Position numbers and translations under genes: made by a program. DNA of 64,000 bases. It comes from Bacteroidales bacterium UBA5342. GTDB taxonomy: Bacteria; Bacteroidota; Bacteroidia; Bacteroidales; UBA5342. Position 1 is the first letter of the stretch, and every line of letters begins with the position of its first letter. Under the pieces are notes generated by a model that ran no database searches, was not told the origin of the DNA, and saw only the letters and a list, made by a program, of their open reading frames with translations. The DNA lies in assembly GCA_002408065.1 (NCBI GenBank), contig DHQI01000007.1, positions 37,400-101,399 of the forward strand, given 5' to 3'. Positions 9,016 to 17,908 of the stretch are shown piece after piece.

Positions 9016-10569
9016 CTACTTCTGTTCCCAAGGAAAAGCCTTTATCCCATTTGGTCTGTAAACTGGTAACACATTATCCGTATCACGGGCTTTAGTTTTC
9101 TTTTTTGCAAAATCTTCGGCACTATCTGTAGGATCCCAATACCAAGGGTGAGGCTGATGTTCTGTATCCAGAATCTGTTTTGCACGTTTAGCCTCTTCAG
9201 GATAAATTGCTGCCAAATCACGTTCTGTATAAGTATCTTCCTCTACCAGATATAGACACACTTGACTATCCGGATTTTTACGATAAGCCTTCCATGGCCC
9301 CATTCTAAGGGCCTGCTCTCTGCGGCGTGAAAAATACAGGTAATCATGCCCTTCAAAATCCTCCCCTTTTAGCAAGGGCATTAAGTCCTGACCATCGGTT
9401 TTATAAAGCTTAGCATCGCCCCCTGCCAAATTTACTGCTGTAGGAAAAAAATCGGGCAACCACACTACTTCGCTACTTACATCCGGAGCTATCTGTTGTG
9501 GCCAATGCACAATGAATGGCACTCGACAGCCACCTTCGAGCACTGAAAATTTGCCTCCACTAAAAGGGCCCTTGTTACGCAACCACGGATCATCCTTCCA
9601 CTCGGGGCCATTGCCTCTAGCAGTATAACCACACATCGAATAGCCGTTGTCCGAAGCAAAGAAAATAATGGTATTATCGTACAGACCTTCTTTTTTCAGT
9701 TTACTAACAATACTCCCCACTGCCTTGTCAAGTTTTAATACCATAGCCGCCCATTCACGCGAGAGCTGATTGACATCTTCTGGTTGATTCATCTCTCCTA
9801 TATCGTCTAAGATCACTGGTCCGTGTGGCAATTGCGTAGCGTAATAAAGAAAAAATGGTTTATCCTTACACTTATTAGCATCAATAAAGTTTATAGCTGC
9901 ATCGTGTATAGGGTTTTGTGCATACACATATTTATCGGGATTGTTCAACTCATTGATTCGTAATTTCCCTTCAGGATTGTAGGTATTTATCGCTTTATTT
10001 CCTGCATAATCGTATCGGGAATACATGTCAAATCCCAGATTATCTGGATATTCAACCTTCTTGTCATTTTCCCAAAGGTATTCAGGAATATACGTATGTG
10101 CCCGGGTCTGATCGTAAAAACCAAAGGTAAAGTCAAAACCTTGCTTATATGGCACTCCCTCGGTGCCCGGTAAACCAATGCCCCATTTACCCACAAATGC
10201 CGTAGTGTACCCTTGCTCTTTCAATACTTCGGCAATAGTAATGTCTTCATCACGCAAATTATCCTGACCGCGCGCACTGGAATTTAACCGAATAGGCCCG
10301 TGTCCTGTATGCAAACCAGTCATCAAACAGCCTCGTGAAGGGGCACACTCAGGAGCAGCAGCATAAGCTTGTGTAAAACGCACACCCGATTGAGCCAAAG
10401 CATCAATATTGGGCGTTTTATAGCGCTGTTGCCCAAAACAACTAATATCACGATAGCTTAAATCATCTGCTAAAATAAACACGATGTTGGGCGGGGTGCT
10501 CTCCTCTTGCTTTTCGGCACAAGAAAAAAAGCTCAACATTATTATGAGGATTAAAAAAAATCTATTCAT
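9016..10569 (-). CDS. S1-type sulfatase, lipoprotein
   Basis: I start at the ATG at 10569 (MNRFFLIL), giving 517 aa; an in-frame GTG three codons upstream is less likely. The leader ends in LSFFSC, with C17 as the lipidation site. The sulfatase core begins NIVFILADDLSYRDISCFG, with metal residues D35-D36. The formylglycine motif is CAPSRG (C75-R79), and GKWGIGLPG and FFASDNGYSMCGY follow. The C-terminus is longer than in the 3798-5267 enzyme, with a DTEHQPHPWYWDP segment seen in arylsulfatase-like enzymes. It lies 17 bp after the stop of the GH43-like gene at 10587-11669 and is probably cotranscribed with it. Sulfate position and sugar are unknown. Confidence 0.92.
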   Translation of the reverse strand: MNRFFLILIIMLSFFSCAEKQEESTPPNIVFILADDLSYRDISCFGQQRYKTPNIDALAQSGVRFTQAYAAAPECAPSRGCLMTGLHTGHGPIRLNSSARGQDNLRDEDITIAEVLKEQGYTTAFVGKWGIGLPGTEGVPYKQGFDFTFGFYDQTRAHTYIPEYLWENDKKVEYPDNLGFDMYSRYDYAGNKAINTYNPEGKLRINELNNPDKYVYAQNPIHDAAINFIDANKCKDKPFFLYYATQLPHGPVILDDIGEMNQPEDVNQLSREWAAMVLKLDKAVGSIVSKLKKEGLYDNTIIFFASDNGYSMCGYTARGNGPEWKDDPWLRNKGPFSGGKFSVLEGGCRVPFIVHWPQQIAPDVSSEVVWLPDFFPTAVNLAGGDAKLYKTDGQDLMPLLKGEDFEGHDYLYFSRRREQALRMGPWKAYRKNPDSQVCLYLVEEDTYTERDLAAIYPEEAKRAKQILDTEHQPHPWYWDPTDSAEDFAKKKTKARDTDNVLPVYRPNGIKAFPWEQK

Positions 10570-10586
10570 TTTTATCACGTTAACAA

Positions 10587-11669
10587 CTAAAACTTTTGAA
10601 CCTCTTCAGCTCCTGGGTAACGGTAGTCCGGATCTTTGGCCCATACTTTTACTTTTCCATCTATCATTTGTATTTCGATAGGCACCAAGGTCAAACCTTG
10701 TTTGTTCAGCGTATATGCCGTGTGTCTAACATCTAGGGTTTTGGCCTCTTCACGTGTCATCGTTGGTTTATTGGCATTGTAGAATGCAGTACACCACCAA
10801 CGCCCCTCCTTGTCTTGAAACGGAGTGCCGTGCCCCAAAAAGCGCCCAGCAAACTGACGTCTACCATAGGGGCCTTCGAGCTTATCGGCTACTGCATAAT
10901 AGAGATTATAAGTCCCGTGACGCAATGTATCACGACTCCAAGCCGTACCAAATAGGATGTATTTATCTTCAAATTTTACGATATATGCACCTTCGTGTCC
11001 CATTTTCCGGTCAGAAGGGTTAAGTTTTATGGGTTGCCCATCAAAAGCGGTCAAATCTTGATTCAGTTTCTGTATTTGGGCACAACGTGAAACCAACCAA
11101 CAGGTACCATCATCATCTTGAAAGATTGTAGGATCATGCTGACGTCCAAAACTTTCTCCCCATCCCTGATAGGGAGGCTCCAGTTTTTCACCTTCTGAAG
11201 ACGCTAAATTACCCAATCCCGCATTTGAAGTGTGCAAGACATGCCATTTTTCATTAATAAAGTGTATCTCTGGTGCCCAAAGTTTTAAGGGACCTTGTTG
11301 GCCTTGAGCCTTTCGTGCTTCCCACTTCTCTATATATTTTTCAGCATTAGTAGCATCCTTTTTAATATCGTAAAAATAACCTGCAAATTCCCATTTTGCC
11401 ATATCCTTACTTTTATAATATGGTGCACCTGCATTAATAACAGCCCGGCCATCGATGGTATCACCGTGTTGTGTCATCGTCAGATAGTAAAATCCATCAG
11501 GAGCTAAGGTAATATAGGGGTCTCGCATCCAGTCATCAAAAACGTGCACCGCCTTATCATAAGCTTCAATCTCTTTTCGAATATCATCAATATCTCTTGA
11601 ATACACCTGAGCTCTGGTTTCCACAAAATTCAAAAACACCATCAGGATAATAACTGAATATTTACACAT
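10587..11669 (-). CDS. GH43-like five-bladed propeller glycosidase
   Basis: This 360-aa protein has a signal peptide (1-20) and is essentially a single clan GH-F propeller. The expected catalytic acids are visible: the base Asp in WMRDPYI (D50), the pKa-modulating Asp in HDPTIFQDDDG (D179) and the acid Glu in GHEGAYI (E226). WAPEIHFINEKWHV is the typical second-blade signature. An N-terminal helix-rich extension (about 25-45) is unusual for simple GH43 enzymes, and a relative of GH117 cannot be excluded. It probably releases a terminal pentose or anhydro-sugar. It heads an operon with the 9016-10569 sulfatase. Confidence 0.75.
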   Translation of the reverse strand: MCKYSVIILMVFLNFVETRAQVYSRDIDDIRKEIEAYDKAVHVFDDWMRDPYITLAPDGFYYLTMTQHGDTIDGRAVINAGAPYYKSKDMAKWEFAGYFYDIKKDATNAEKYIEKWEARKAQGQQGPLKLWAPEIHFINEKWHVLHTSNAGLGNLASSEGEKLEPPYQGWGESFGRQHDPTIFQDDDGTCWLVSRCAQIQKLNQDLTAFDGQPIKLNPSDRKMGHEGAYIVKFEDKYILFGTAWSRDTLRHGTYNLYYAVADKLEGPYGRRQFAGRFLGHGTPFQDKEGRWWCTAFYNANKPTMTREEAKTLDVRHTAYTLNKQGLTLVPIEIQMIDGKVKVWAKDPDYRYPGAEEVQKF

Positions 11670-11914
11670 CTGTCTTGTATTAGATTTTCATTTTTCACAA
11701 AGAAACCTCCATTGAGGTAAAACACATAACAACGGGGTTCGAAACACTAACACTATTGTACTTTTTTAATCAATCAAAGCTCTCTGATAAGATTAAGTAA
11801 AACGCTCCGTGATGAAACACATTTTCCGTACAAGCTGATAAAAGAGCTGAACGTGAAGCAAAAAACACAAGAAAAGAGGGAGGTATATTTGGCACTTCGT
11901 AAAAAACAAACCCT

Positions 11915-14842
11915 ATGAGCAAAAGAAAATTCTCACTGCTGATCTTTGTGGCATTTAGTGCCATTGCCTTATCACAAATCACCGATTTATCTAGCTTGGA
12001 ATGGAAAATTTGGCTGGACAAAAACGCCCAATGGGAAAACGACGAATTGTTTTTACCGCCGGTAGATCTGAGCACCATACCGACGAATAAACCGACAGTC
12101 GGATGGAAAGTTTTGCAGCAACAAGAAGCTCAAAGCACTCAACTACCGGCAACTGTAGAACAATACTTCTGGGGTGAAAATGGCAATGCATTTGGCGTAT
12201 CGGGTAATTATGTTGGCGTCTCTTGGTTTTATACCACATTCAGAGCTCCTGCCAATGTAAAGGACAAACGCGTAGTGCTCCACTTTGAGAGCGCCCGGCT
12301 AAGAGCTGAGGTTTATTTAAACCAGAAATTGGTAGGCTACGACATCATTAATGGCACTCCTTTTACGGTGGATATTGCCGATGCCCTTAAGGATGGAGAA
12401 AACTTTTTAGCAGTGCGCATTACCGATCCTAACGGCAATTTTGCGTGGCGCGATTGGGAAACTTACCAGTGGGGTAAATATCAATCAGTTCCAAGCCACG
12501 GCTTTGGTGGCATAACGGGAAAAGTTAGTCTTGAAGTGACTGCCCCTGTATACATCAGTGATGTTTTTATTAAAAATAAAACCAAGGCAAACAGCGTGGA
12601 TGTGGAGGTCGAAATCTCCAATGAAAGCGACCAAGCAACTAATGGCAACATCGTTTTATCAATAGATGATAAAGCAATGGCCACTATAAATGTTGACGGA
12701 CTAAAGGGCAAAAAAGTTTTCACAAAAACACTGACGTTAAAAAATGCCCGACTATGGTGTCCTGAAAACCCTCAGCTTTACACCTTAAAAACAGAATGGA
12801 GCGGACAGGATAGCCACTATCAAAAAGAACAACGCTTCGGCTTTCGATGGTTTGAAATAAGGGAAGTAAACGGCGATCGTATGTTTTTCCTTAACGGGAA
12901 ACGTGTAGTGGCGCGTAGTGCCATATCTTGGGGACATTGGCCGATTAACGGCATTTTCCCAACGGATGAGTTGGCAATAAAACAGATAAAAACAGCCAAA
13001 TCTCTGGGATTAAATATGCTTAACTTCCACCGTGGCATTGGCCAAACCAAAGTATTTAATGCTGCCGATGAATTGGGGCTTATGTACTACGAAGAACCTG
13101 GAGGGTACCGTCCGGGAGAGAGCGACTTTGTAAAAGCCTATAAGCGCGAAAAGCTGCTGCGTATGGTCAAACGTGATCGTAACCATCCCTCATTAGTCAT
13201 TTATAGTATGATAAATGAAGCCGGTCGTGACCCTTACGCCAACGAGAAACAGGACATTCGTGATGCGCATCAACTGGACCCTACCCGCTGCATTACTTTT
13301 TCGTCACAATTTTACCCAAAAAAATACAAAGGTGGGGAAGCTCCTAAGACGCCATCAGAAGGTAAAATGTTTATGGAGCCTTACGATACTACCGTGTACT
13401 ATCAAGGTTGGTGGGATGAACACCACGCAGGTGGTCCCGGCGTATACCGCGATTATTTTTACAATGGGCCGGAAGATTACCTGCGCTATACCAACCACGC
13501 CTCTGAAATAATAGTATGGGGCGAGGAAGGTGCTATAGGCAGCCCACCACGTCTCGATTTATTAAAAACGGAATACCAAAAAGAAGAAAAAACAGGTTGG
13601 GATGGCGACACTTACTTAGAACAACACAAAGCCTATGATGAATTTCTTAGCAAAAAAGGATTTCGCGAAGCCTTTCCTACTGTGGATGATCTATGCACTC
13701 AGATGGGCGCTATCTCTCACTACTATCAAGGGCGCATCATTGAAAACATACGCATTGGCAATGTGACCGACGCATACATTGTGAATGGCTGGGAAAGCAC
13801 TAAAGTGGAAAATCACTCAGGTGTAGTGGATATTTACCGTAATCCTAAAGCGTCTGCATCCATTTTGAGTAAATACAACCAACCTCAGTATGTGGCCATA
13901 AAGCTGCGTACCAAAGTGCTCGAAACGGGTACTTCATCTATAGCTGGCATTTACGCCATTAACGAAAATGGGCTAAAAGGAACCCATACACTTAAGTTAA
14001 GTTTACAAAGCCTAAGCGGAGAACAAGAGATAGGCAGCTATAAGGTAAACCTAAAGGGCGGCACAAATTATGGGCAATTGCTAAAAAAAGCAGTTCAGTT
14101 TAATGTACCTGAAGAAGGTTATTCCGAACTCAAAGCAGAACTATTAAAAGGCAATAAAATACTGGCTAGAGGCTGTGAGAAGCTCTATTCTGTGACTACA
14201 GGACAAAAAACTTTCCCTAAAATAGCAGTACTCGATACGTCTGGTTATTTACAGGAAACATTGAAAAATGTAGCGGGACTCCACTTTGAAAACATTAAAA
14301 CAGGCAATGCCTTAGATGGTGCAGATAAGGGCTATAAAACACTGATAGTAGGAGGCGATATGCAGCCGGGAATGACTCCTGGCACATTTCGTATGACCGC
14401 TCCTGTGATGGACTGGGTAAGTCGAGGTCATACCATTATTTTCATGAAAAATGCGTGTGATTGGGCTCAATACCTAAACGAGAAAGAAATACTTGACTAT
14501 CGAGGTTTTAGAGAGATAGACCGTAACTGGTTTGGAGGTAGTTATTTTGTTAAAGCCCATCCTTATTTCGAAGGTTTACCCCAAAACACCGTTTTCAACT
14601 GGGAATACCAATGCCTGGCGGGATATGATATGCACCGTGTAGGCTTACGCCTAGCTAACGACCACTGCCTTGTTGGTGTAAATGCAGATCACAATCACGA
14701 ACTGTATTCGGCTATGTCAGTTATTCCACACGGAAGAGGGAAAGTGGTACTGATTGCTTTGGATATCACTAAAGCACTAAACAACCCGCACAGCTCGTCG
14801 GTAGTCGCTAAAAAACTCGTGGAAAACATCCTGGCTGAATAA
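11915..14842 (+). CDS. GH2 family glycosidase, secreted
   Basis: The 975-aa protein has a signal peptide (1-20), a GH2 sugar-binding jelly roll (about 30-205, with FESARLRAEVYLNQKLVG), an Ig-like domain (210-310) and a TIM barrel (about 315-650). The acid/base Glu is in SMINEAG (E435), and the nucleophile is probably a Glu in IIVWGEEGA (E537 or E538). A C-terminal segment (about 765-970, GGDMQPGMTPG and HTIIFMKNACDWAQYL) resembles a glutamine-amidotransferase-like fold, not usual at the end of a plain GH2 enzyme. Activity could be beta-galactosidase, beta-glucuronidase or another exo-beta activity; the sequence alone does not decide. It is divergent from the 10587-11669 gene and convergent with the DJ-1-like gene. 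Confidence 0.85.
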   Translation: MSKRKFSLLIFVAFSAIALSQITDLSSLEWKIWLDKNAQWENDELFLPPVDLSTIPTNKPTVGWKVLQQQEAQSTQLPATVEQYFWGENGNAFGVSGNYVGVSWFYTTFRAPANVKDKRVVLHFESARLRAEVYLNQKLVGYDIINGTPFTVDIADALKDGENFLAVRITDPNGNFAWRDWETYQWGKYQSVPSHGFGGITGKVSLEVTAPVYISDVFIKNKTKANSVDVEVEISNESDQATNGNIVLSIDDKAMATINVDGLKGKKVFTKTLTLKNARLWCPENPQLYTLKTEWSGQDSHYQKEQRFGFRWFEIREVNGDRMFFLNGKRVVARSAISWGHWPINGIFPTDELAIKQIKTAKSLGLNMLNFHRGIGQTKVFNAADELGLMYYEEPGGYRPGESDFVKAYKREKLLRMVKRDRNHPSLVIYSMINEAGRDPYANEKQDIRDAHQLDPTRCITFSSQFYPKKYKGGEAPKTPSEGKMFMEPYDTTVYYQGWWDEHHAGGPGVYRDYFYNGPEDYLRYTNHASEIIVWGEEGAIGSPPRLDLLKTEYQKEEKTGWDGDTYLEQHKAYDEFLSKKGFREAFPTVDDLCTQMGAISHYYQGRIIENIRIGNVTDAYIVNGWESTKVENHSGVVDIYRNPKASASILSKYNQPQYVAIKLRTKVLETGTSSIAGIYAINENGLKGTHTLKLSLQSLSGEQEIGSYKVNLKGGTNYGQLLKKAVQFNVPEEGYSELKAELLKGNKILARGCEKLYSVTTGQKTFPKIAVLDTSGYLQETLKNVAGLHFENIKTGNALDGADKGYKTLIVGGDMQPGMTPGTFRMTAPVMDWVSRGHTIIFMKNACDWAQYLNEKEILDYRGFREIDRNWFGGSYFVKAHPYFEGLPQNTVFNWEYQCLAGYDMHRVGLRLANDHCLVGVNADHNHELYSAMSVIPHGRGKVVLIALDITKALNNPHSSSVVAKKLVENILAE

Positions 14843-14885
14843 AGCTATTGTTTACGAAGGCGATTTAAGACTTTTCCTCATACAA

Positions 14886-14926
14886 AAAAGAAACCCTGTC
14901 AACAGAACGAAGACAGGGTTTTTCTT
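14886..14926. terminator. Bidirectional terminator between convergent genes
   Basis: Perfect arms AAACCCTGTC (14891-14900) and GACAGGGTTT (14912-14921), with an A-rich flank on the left and a T-rich flank on the right. It can serve both the GH2 gene on plus and the DJ-1-like gene on minus. Confidence 0.8.
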
Positions 14927-14960
14927 TGAGAAGCTGTTTAGAGCCCTCTGATATGAAAAA
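14924..14960 (-). repeat. Degenerate copy of the 2.1-kb spacer sequence
   Basis: On minus this reads TTTTCATATCAGAGGGCTCT, then AAACAGCTTCTC. It matches, with a short indel and a few changes, the minus-strand segment near 2094-2125 (TTTTCAAGAGGACTTTAAACAGCTTCG). This suggests a dispersed short repeat or remnant. Confidence 0.35.
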
Positions 14961-15554
14961 TTATTTTTTGCGTAACATTTTCACGATTTCAACCCCAAAA
15001 GCTTTGGCTCCCACAGGACCATTTGCAGTAATAGTACAGCCATCAACACAAACGGAATCGGTGGAATAACAGGCTCCATTTTCTTCCAATTGTGTAATAA
15101 AACCTTTCACCGGATAAGTCGTCGCTGTTTTATTTTCCAACACACCTGCTCTGGCAAGTGACACAGCTCCGGCACAGATTCCTGTCACCAGCTTCTCTTG
15201 CATTTCAAAATCAAGCACTAGTTGATTCACTGTCTCATTTTTCCAAAGGTATTGACCGGTCCCTTTTCCGCCCATTATACAAATAGCGTCATAATCCTTT
15301 ACTTTAACGTCACTAAGCAGCAAATCAGCAACTATGGTATTTCCCATTACTCCTTTTATCTCTCCGGTTTTGGTACTGGCTATCGTTACTGATATTCCTG
15401 CGGAGTCCAAAGCTAACATTGGATCCGAAAACTCAGTATCGTGATAAAGATCAGGTGGCACCACCATTAGCAACTTGGGGCTTTGAGCAAAAAGCACTAA
15501 ACCAAACATCAAAACAAAAGCTGAAACACAAAAATTCTTTTTCATATTATTCAT
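14961..15554 (-). CDS. Secreted DJ-1/PfpI family protein
   Basis: This 197-aa protein has the DJ-1/PfpI (class I glutamine-amidotransferase-like) fold pattern: a nucleophile-elbow Cys in VTGICAGAVSLA (C127), the preceding ICIMGGKGTGQYLW, and the ending TANGPVGAKAFGVEIV. A signal peptide (about 1-23, ending LFAQ) indicates export. This is odd, because most family members are cytoplasmic. An alternative start lies at 15545. It is 9 bp downstream of the 702-aa-scale protein at 15564 and is probably in one operon with it. The family is diverse (chaperone, deglycase, hydratase, protease), so no specific activity is claimed. Confidence 0.8.
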   Translation of the reverse strand: MNNMKKNFCVSAFVLMFGLVLFAQSPKLLMVVPPDLYHDTEFSDPMLALDSAGISVTIASTKTGEIKGVMGNTIVADLLLSDVKVKDYDAICIMGGKGTGQYLWKNETVNQLVLDFEMQEKLVTGICAGAVSLARAGVLENKTATTYPVKGFITQLEENGACYSTDSVCVDGCTITANGPVGAKAFGVEIVKMLRKK

Positions 15555-15563
15555 TTAATCGAT

Positions 15564-17663
15564 CTAAAATTTCACCCCCATTTCTTCAAACATAGCAGCG
15601 CCTGTCAGGAAGTGAGCTGTAATCCAAAACACGGTCCAATCCTCAACATAGTTTCCCCGGTAACTTAAATAGTCATCGGGAGCTCCGCCATCTTGTGTAT
15701 AATTGGTTTGTTGCGGTTGTTCGCCCTGGCTTCCATAAGGGTCTATCAGCTGCCCGCAACTCACATACATCAGTTTAGACAAATGCTTTAAACGCTCATC
15801 GTCCAAATAATTCCCCAACTTGTAAACAAAAGGGGCGATTAGTACCCCAAAAACATCAATGTGCATATTCTGCACCGAAACAGAGGTCCAGCCACGGGTT
15901 TTAAAATGATGATCGCGCAGGCGTCCTGCAGGTAAGTCCACATCCCACACATAAGTATAAGAAATCACGACATCGCAGGCGTGTTTTGCCCATTGTAAGT
16001 ATTGCTCCTCTTTTGTCAACTCAAAAAGAGACAAAAAGCCTTGAAAAGCAGCAAAAGCGCCCTCTTTATCTTCGCAAACGGCATCTAGTGTCCCACCCCA
16101 ATACACCTCATTCATCGACAAATGACGTTGTGCATAATGGTGAGCTGCTTTCAAAGCGGCTTTTTTGTATTGACTATCATTAAGTATTTCATAGGCTAAA
16201 CACAAAGGAGCGATAAAAAAAGCTTCATCGGTAGATTTAGGGTTCCAGTTGTCCATCAATATTCTTTGACTATGGTAATCAGAAGACTTTGCAAGGAAAT
16301 GTTTCCATTTTTCGGGATTCAAGCCCGTCGTTTCTGAAGATTTTATAGCTTGTGCCACATTAAACATCACTTGTCCCTGCGACAAAAGCTCTGGATTAGC
16401 TCCCCAAATACGTTGTCCCCACTCCTTTTTATCCACGTGATACCAGGTATTTAAACCCTGCTCTCCTAGAGTGGCTGAGGATACAAAATCCAGTGATTTC
16501 TGAGCTTTCGCTAAAAGCGCATCATTATTGACCCTGCGGTACAAATGCTGGTAAGCATAACCTGGAGCAGCAGCCTGTCCTACCCAGCCTAAGACGATGT
16601 ATTCTTTTCCTGTTTCTTTGCTAAACTGATTATAACCCGCATAGTGCTCATCATCTATCCAGCGACTTTCGGCATAGTTTATCTTTTGCTCAACAATATC
16701 TTTATACGCAGGCAAACCTTCTATAGCCGGGTTAAATATATCGATAGAAGAATAAAGTGGTGTCTGAAAAGAAGATCCGGGTTTATCTACAGTATAAGTT
16801 TCCAGAAAAAACGTTTTTTCAATAATATCACCCGGCGCCATACGGAGAAAAGCATTGTTATAGGCACTAAACATACTTCGCTTCTTTCCCTGATGCGTTT
16901 TTATCACACTTTTGTGCCCATTAAAAGCACAAGGCCCGGAATACAAACTCAACAAAGTGCCCTCATCCCGTACCTCTGCACCTAAAGACCACCACTGATC
17001 GGCTTTATTAGCACCCGCCACCACAGAGGGAATTGAATGTAAAGCTGCACCTTGCATCTGTTTTTCGCCCCACTCCATACTCACTAAAGGCATCGGGAAA
17101 CGATGCTCTTCGAAAAGTGCTAACTCCCCATTCTTGCCTTCCCAAACAGGTGTCCTACCACTTTTTGCACCAGATGGGTTACCATAATACATAATGCCAG
17201 GCATAAAAAGTCTTCTATTCTTTTCAGGTATGAGGTATTGAATAGCTAAAGTCACACTATCCAGAGGAACCTTTCCTGTCCACTGATAACGACGTGTACA
17301 TTTCACCCGCCCAGCTTCTTGCTTATAGGCATCCCGGACTAATAAATCGCCATCTTGCAAAGTAATTTTACCCGAGAGGATAATATAATCATTGACATCT
17401 TCCCGTTTCACCGGATATCCATAATGCCAGTTCTGTGCCCATTCATCACCCCAAGCTGTAGCTACACTCCACAATCCCTTGGAGGATACTTGTAGCCCCA
17501 CATTTCCATCTTCATCGATCAATTCCAAGACATACTTACTTCCTGCTTTGTTTACTTTTAACTGGGAATTCCGGGCCATAAGAAACGGTCCTGCAACGGT
17601 CAGTAAAACCACTAACATTAGGCTTCGCAACTGAGGACTTTTTTTAAGCTTAAATACTTCCAT
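15564..17663 (-). CDS. Uncharacterised exported protein, probable alpha/alpha-toroid enzyme
   Basis: I start at ATG 17663 (MEVFKLKK), giving 699 aa; a TTG three codons upstream is less likely. A basic N-terminus and hydrophobic segment (about 10-32, SLMLVVLLTVAGPFLMA) form a signal peptide. The first half (about 35-310) looks like a beta-sandwich with no motif I recognise. The second half (about 320-695) is rich in aromatic, helical segments (YHVDKKEWGQRIWG, HHYAQRHL, GAFAAFQGFLSLFELT, DHHFKTRGWTSVSVQNMHID), in the style of (alpha/alpha)6 barrel glycosidases or lyases. I cannot assign a family. It heads the operon with the secreted DJ-1-like gene, and a TGTACA-type pair lies about 75-100 bp upstream. 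Confidence 0.65.
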   Translation of the reverse strand: MEVFKLKKSPQLRSLMLVVLLTVAGPFLMARNSQLKVNKAGSKYVLELIDEDGNVGLQVSSKGLWSVATAWGDEWAQNWHYGYPVKREDVNDYIILSGKITLQDGDLLVRDAYKQEAGRVKCTRRYQWTGKVPLDSVTLAIQYLIPEKNRRLFMPGIMYYGNPSGAKSGRTPVWEGKNGELALFEEHRFPMPLVSMEWGEKQMQGAALHSIPSVVAGANKADQWWSLGAEVRDEGTLLSLYSGPCAFNGHKSVIKTHQGKKRSMFSAYNNAFLRMAPGDIIEKTFFLETYTVDKPGSSFQTPLYSSIDIFNPAIEGLPAYKDIVEQKINYAESRWIDDEHYAGYNQFSKETGKEYIVLGWVGQAAAPGYAYQHLYRRVNNDALLAKAQKSLDFVSSATLGEQGLNTWYHVDKKEWGQRIWGANPELLSQGQVMFNVAQAIKSSETTGLNPEKWKHFLAKSSDYHSQRILMDNWNPKSTDEAFFIAPLCLAYEILNDSQYKKAALKAAHHYAQRHLSMNEVYWGGTLDAVCEDKEGAFAAFQGFLSLFELTKEEQYLQWAKHACDVVISYTYVWDVDLPAGRLRDHHFKTRGWTSVSVQNMHIDVFGVLIAPFVYKLGNYLDDERLKHLSKLMYVSCGQLIDPYGSQGEQPQQTNYTQDGGAPDDYLSYRGNYVEDWTVFWITAHFLTGAAMFEEMGVKF

Positions 17664-17735
17664 TTTATACAATTCTGATACTTCATTTTTTACAAAACAA
17701 ACGTATCTAAATCACTTTATATCATTTATACCTAA

Positions 17736-17762
17736 CGTACACATTGCTATTGTATCTGTACA
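17736..17762. promoter_or_regulatory. Putative operator: CGTACA/TGTACA pair, 21-bp spacing
   Basis: CGTACA (17736-17741) and TGTACA (17757-17762) start 21 bp apart in the spacer between the divergent 15564-17663 and 17909-20584 genes. They lie just upstream of the plus-strand promoter at 17778-17806, as expected of an activator site. Confidence 0.55.
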
Positions 17763-17777
17763 AAAAAACATATCCCA

Positions 17778-17806
17778 TTCGTTATATGACAGTTAGATCA
17801 TATTTG
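17778..17806 (+). promoter_or_regulatory. Putative Bacteroidota promoter for the 17909 gene
   Basis: CATATTTG (17799-17806) matches the Bacteroidota -7 element TANNTTTG with one change. A TTCG at 17778-17781, 17 bp upstream, is a candidate -33 element. The predicted transcript leader would be about 95 nt. Confidence 0.4.
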
Positions 17807-17908
17807 CTTTTAAACGAACAAATGAGCAAAATGCAAGGATTCCTGTAGCATTCCCTAAAGCATAAACACTGTATATTGCCTAAAATTTTTATAAATAAAT
17901 AAAGTAAA

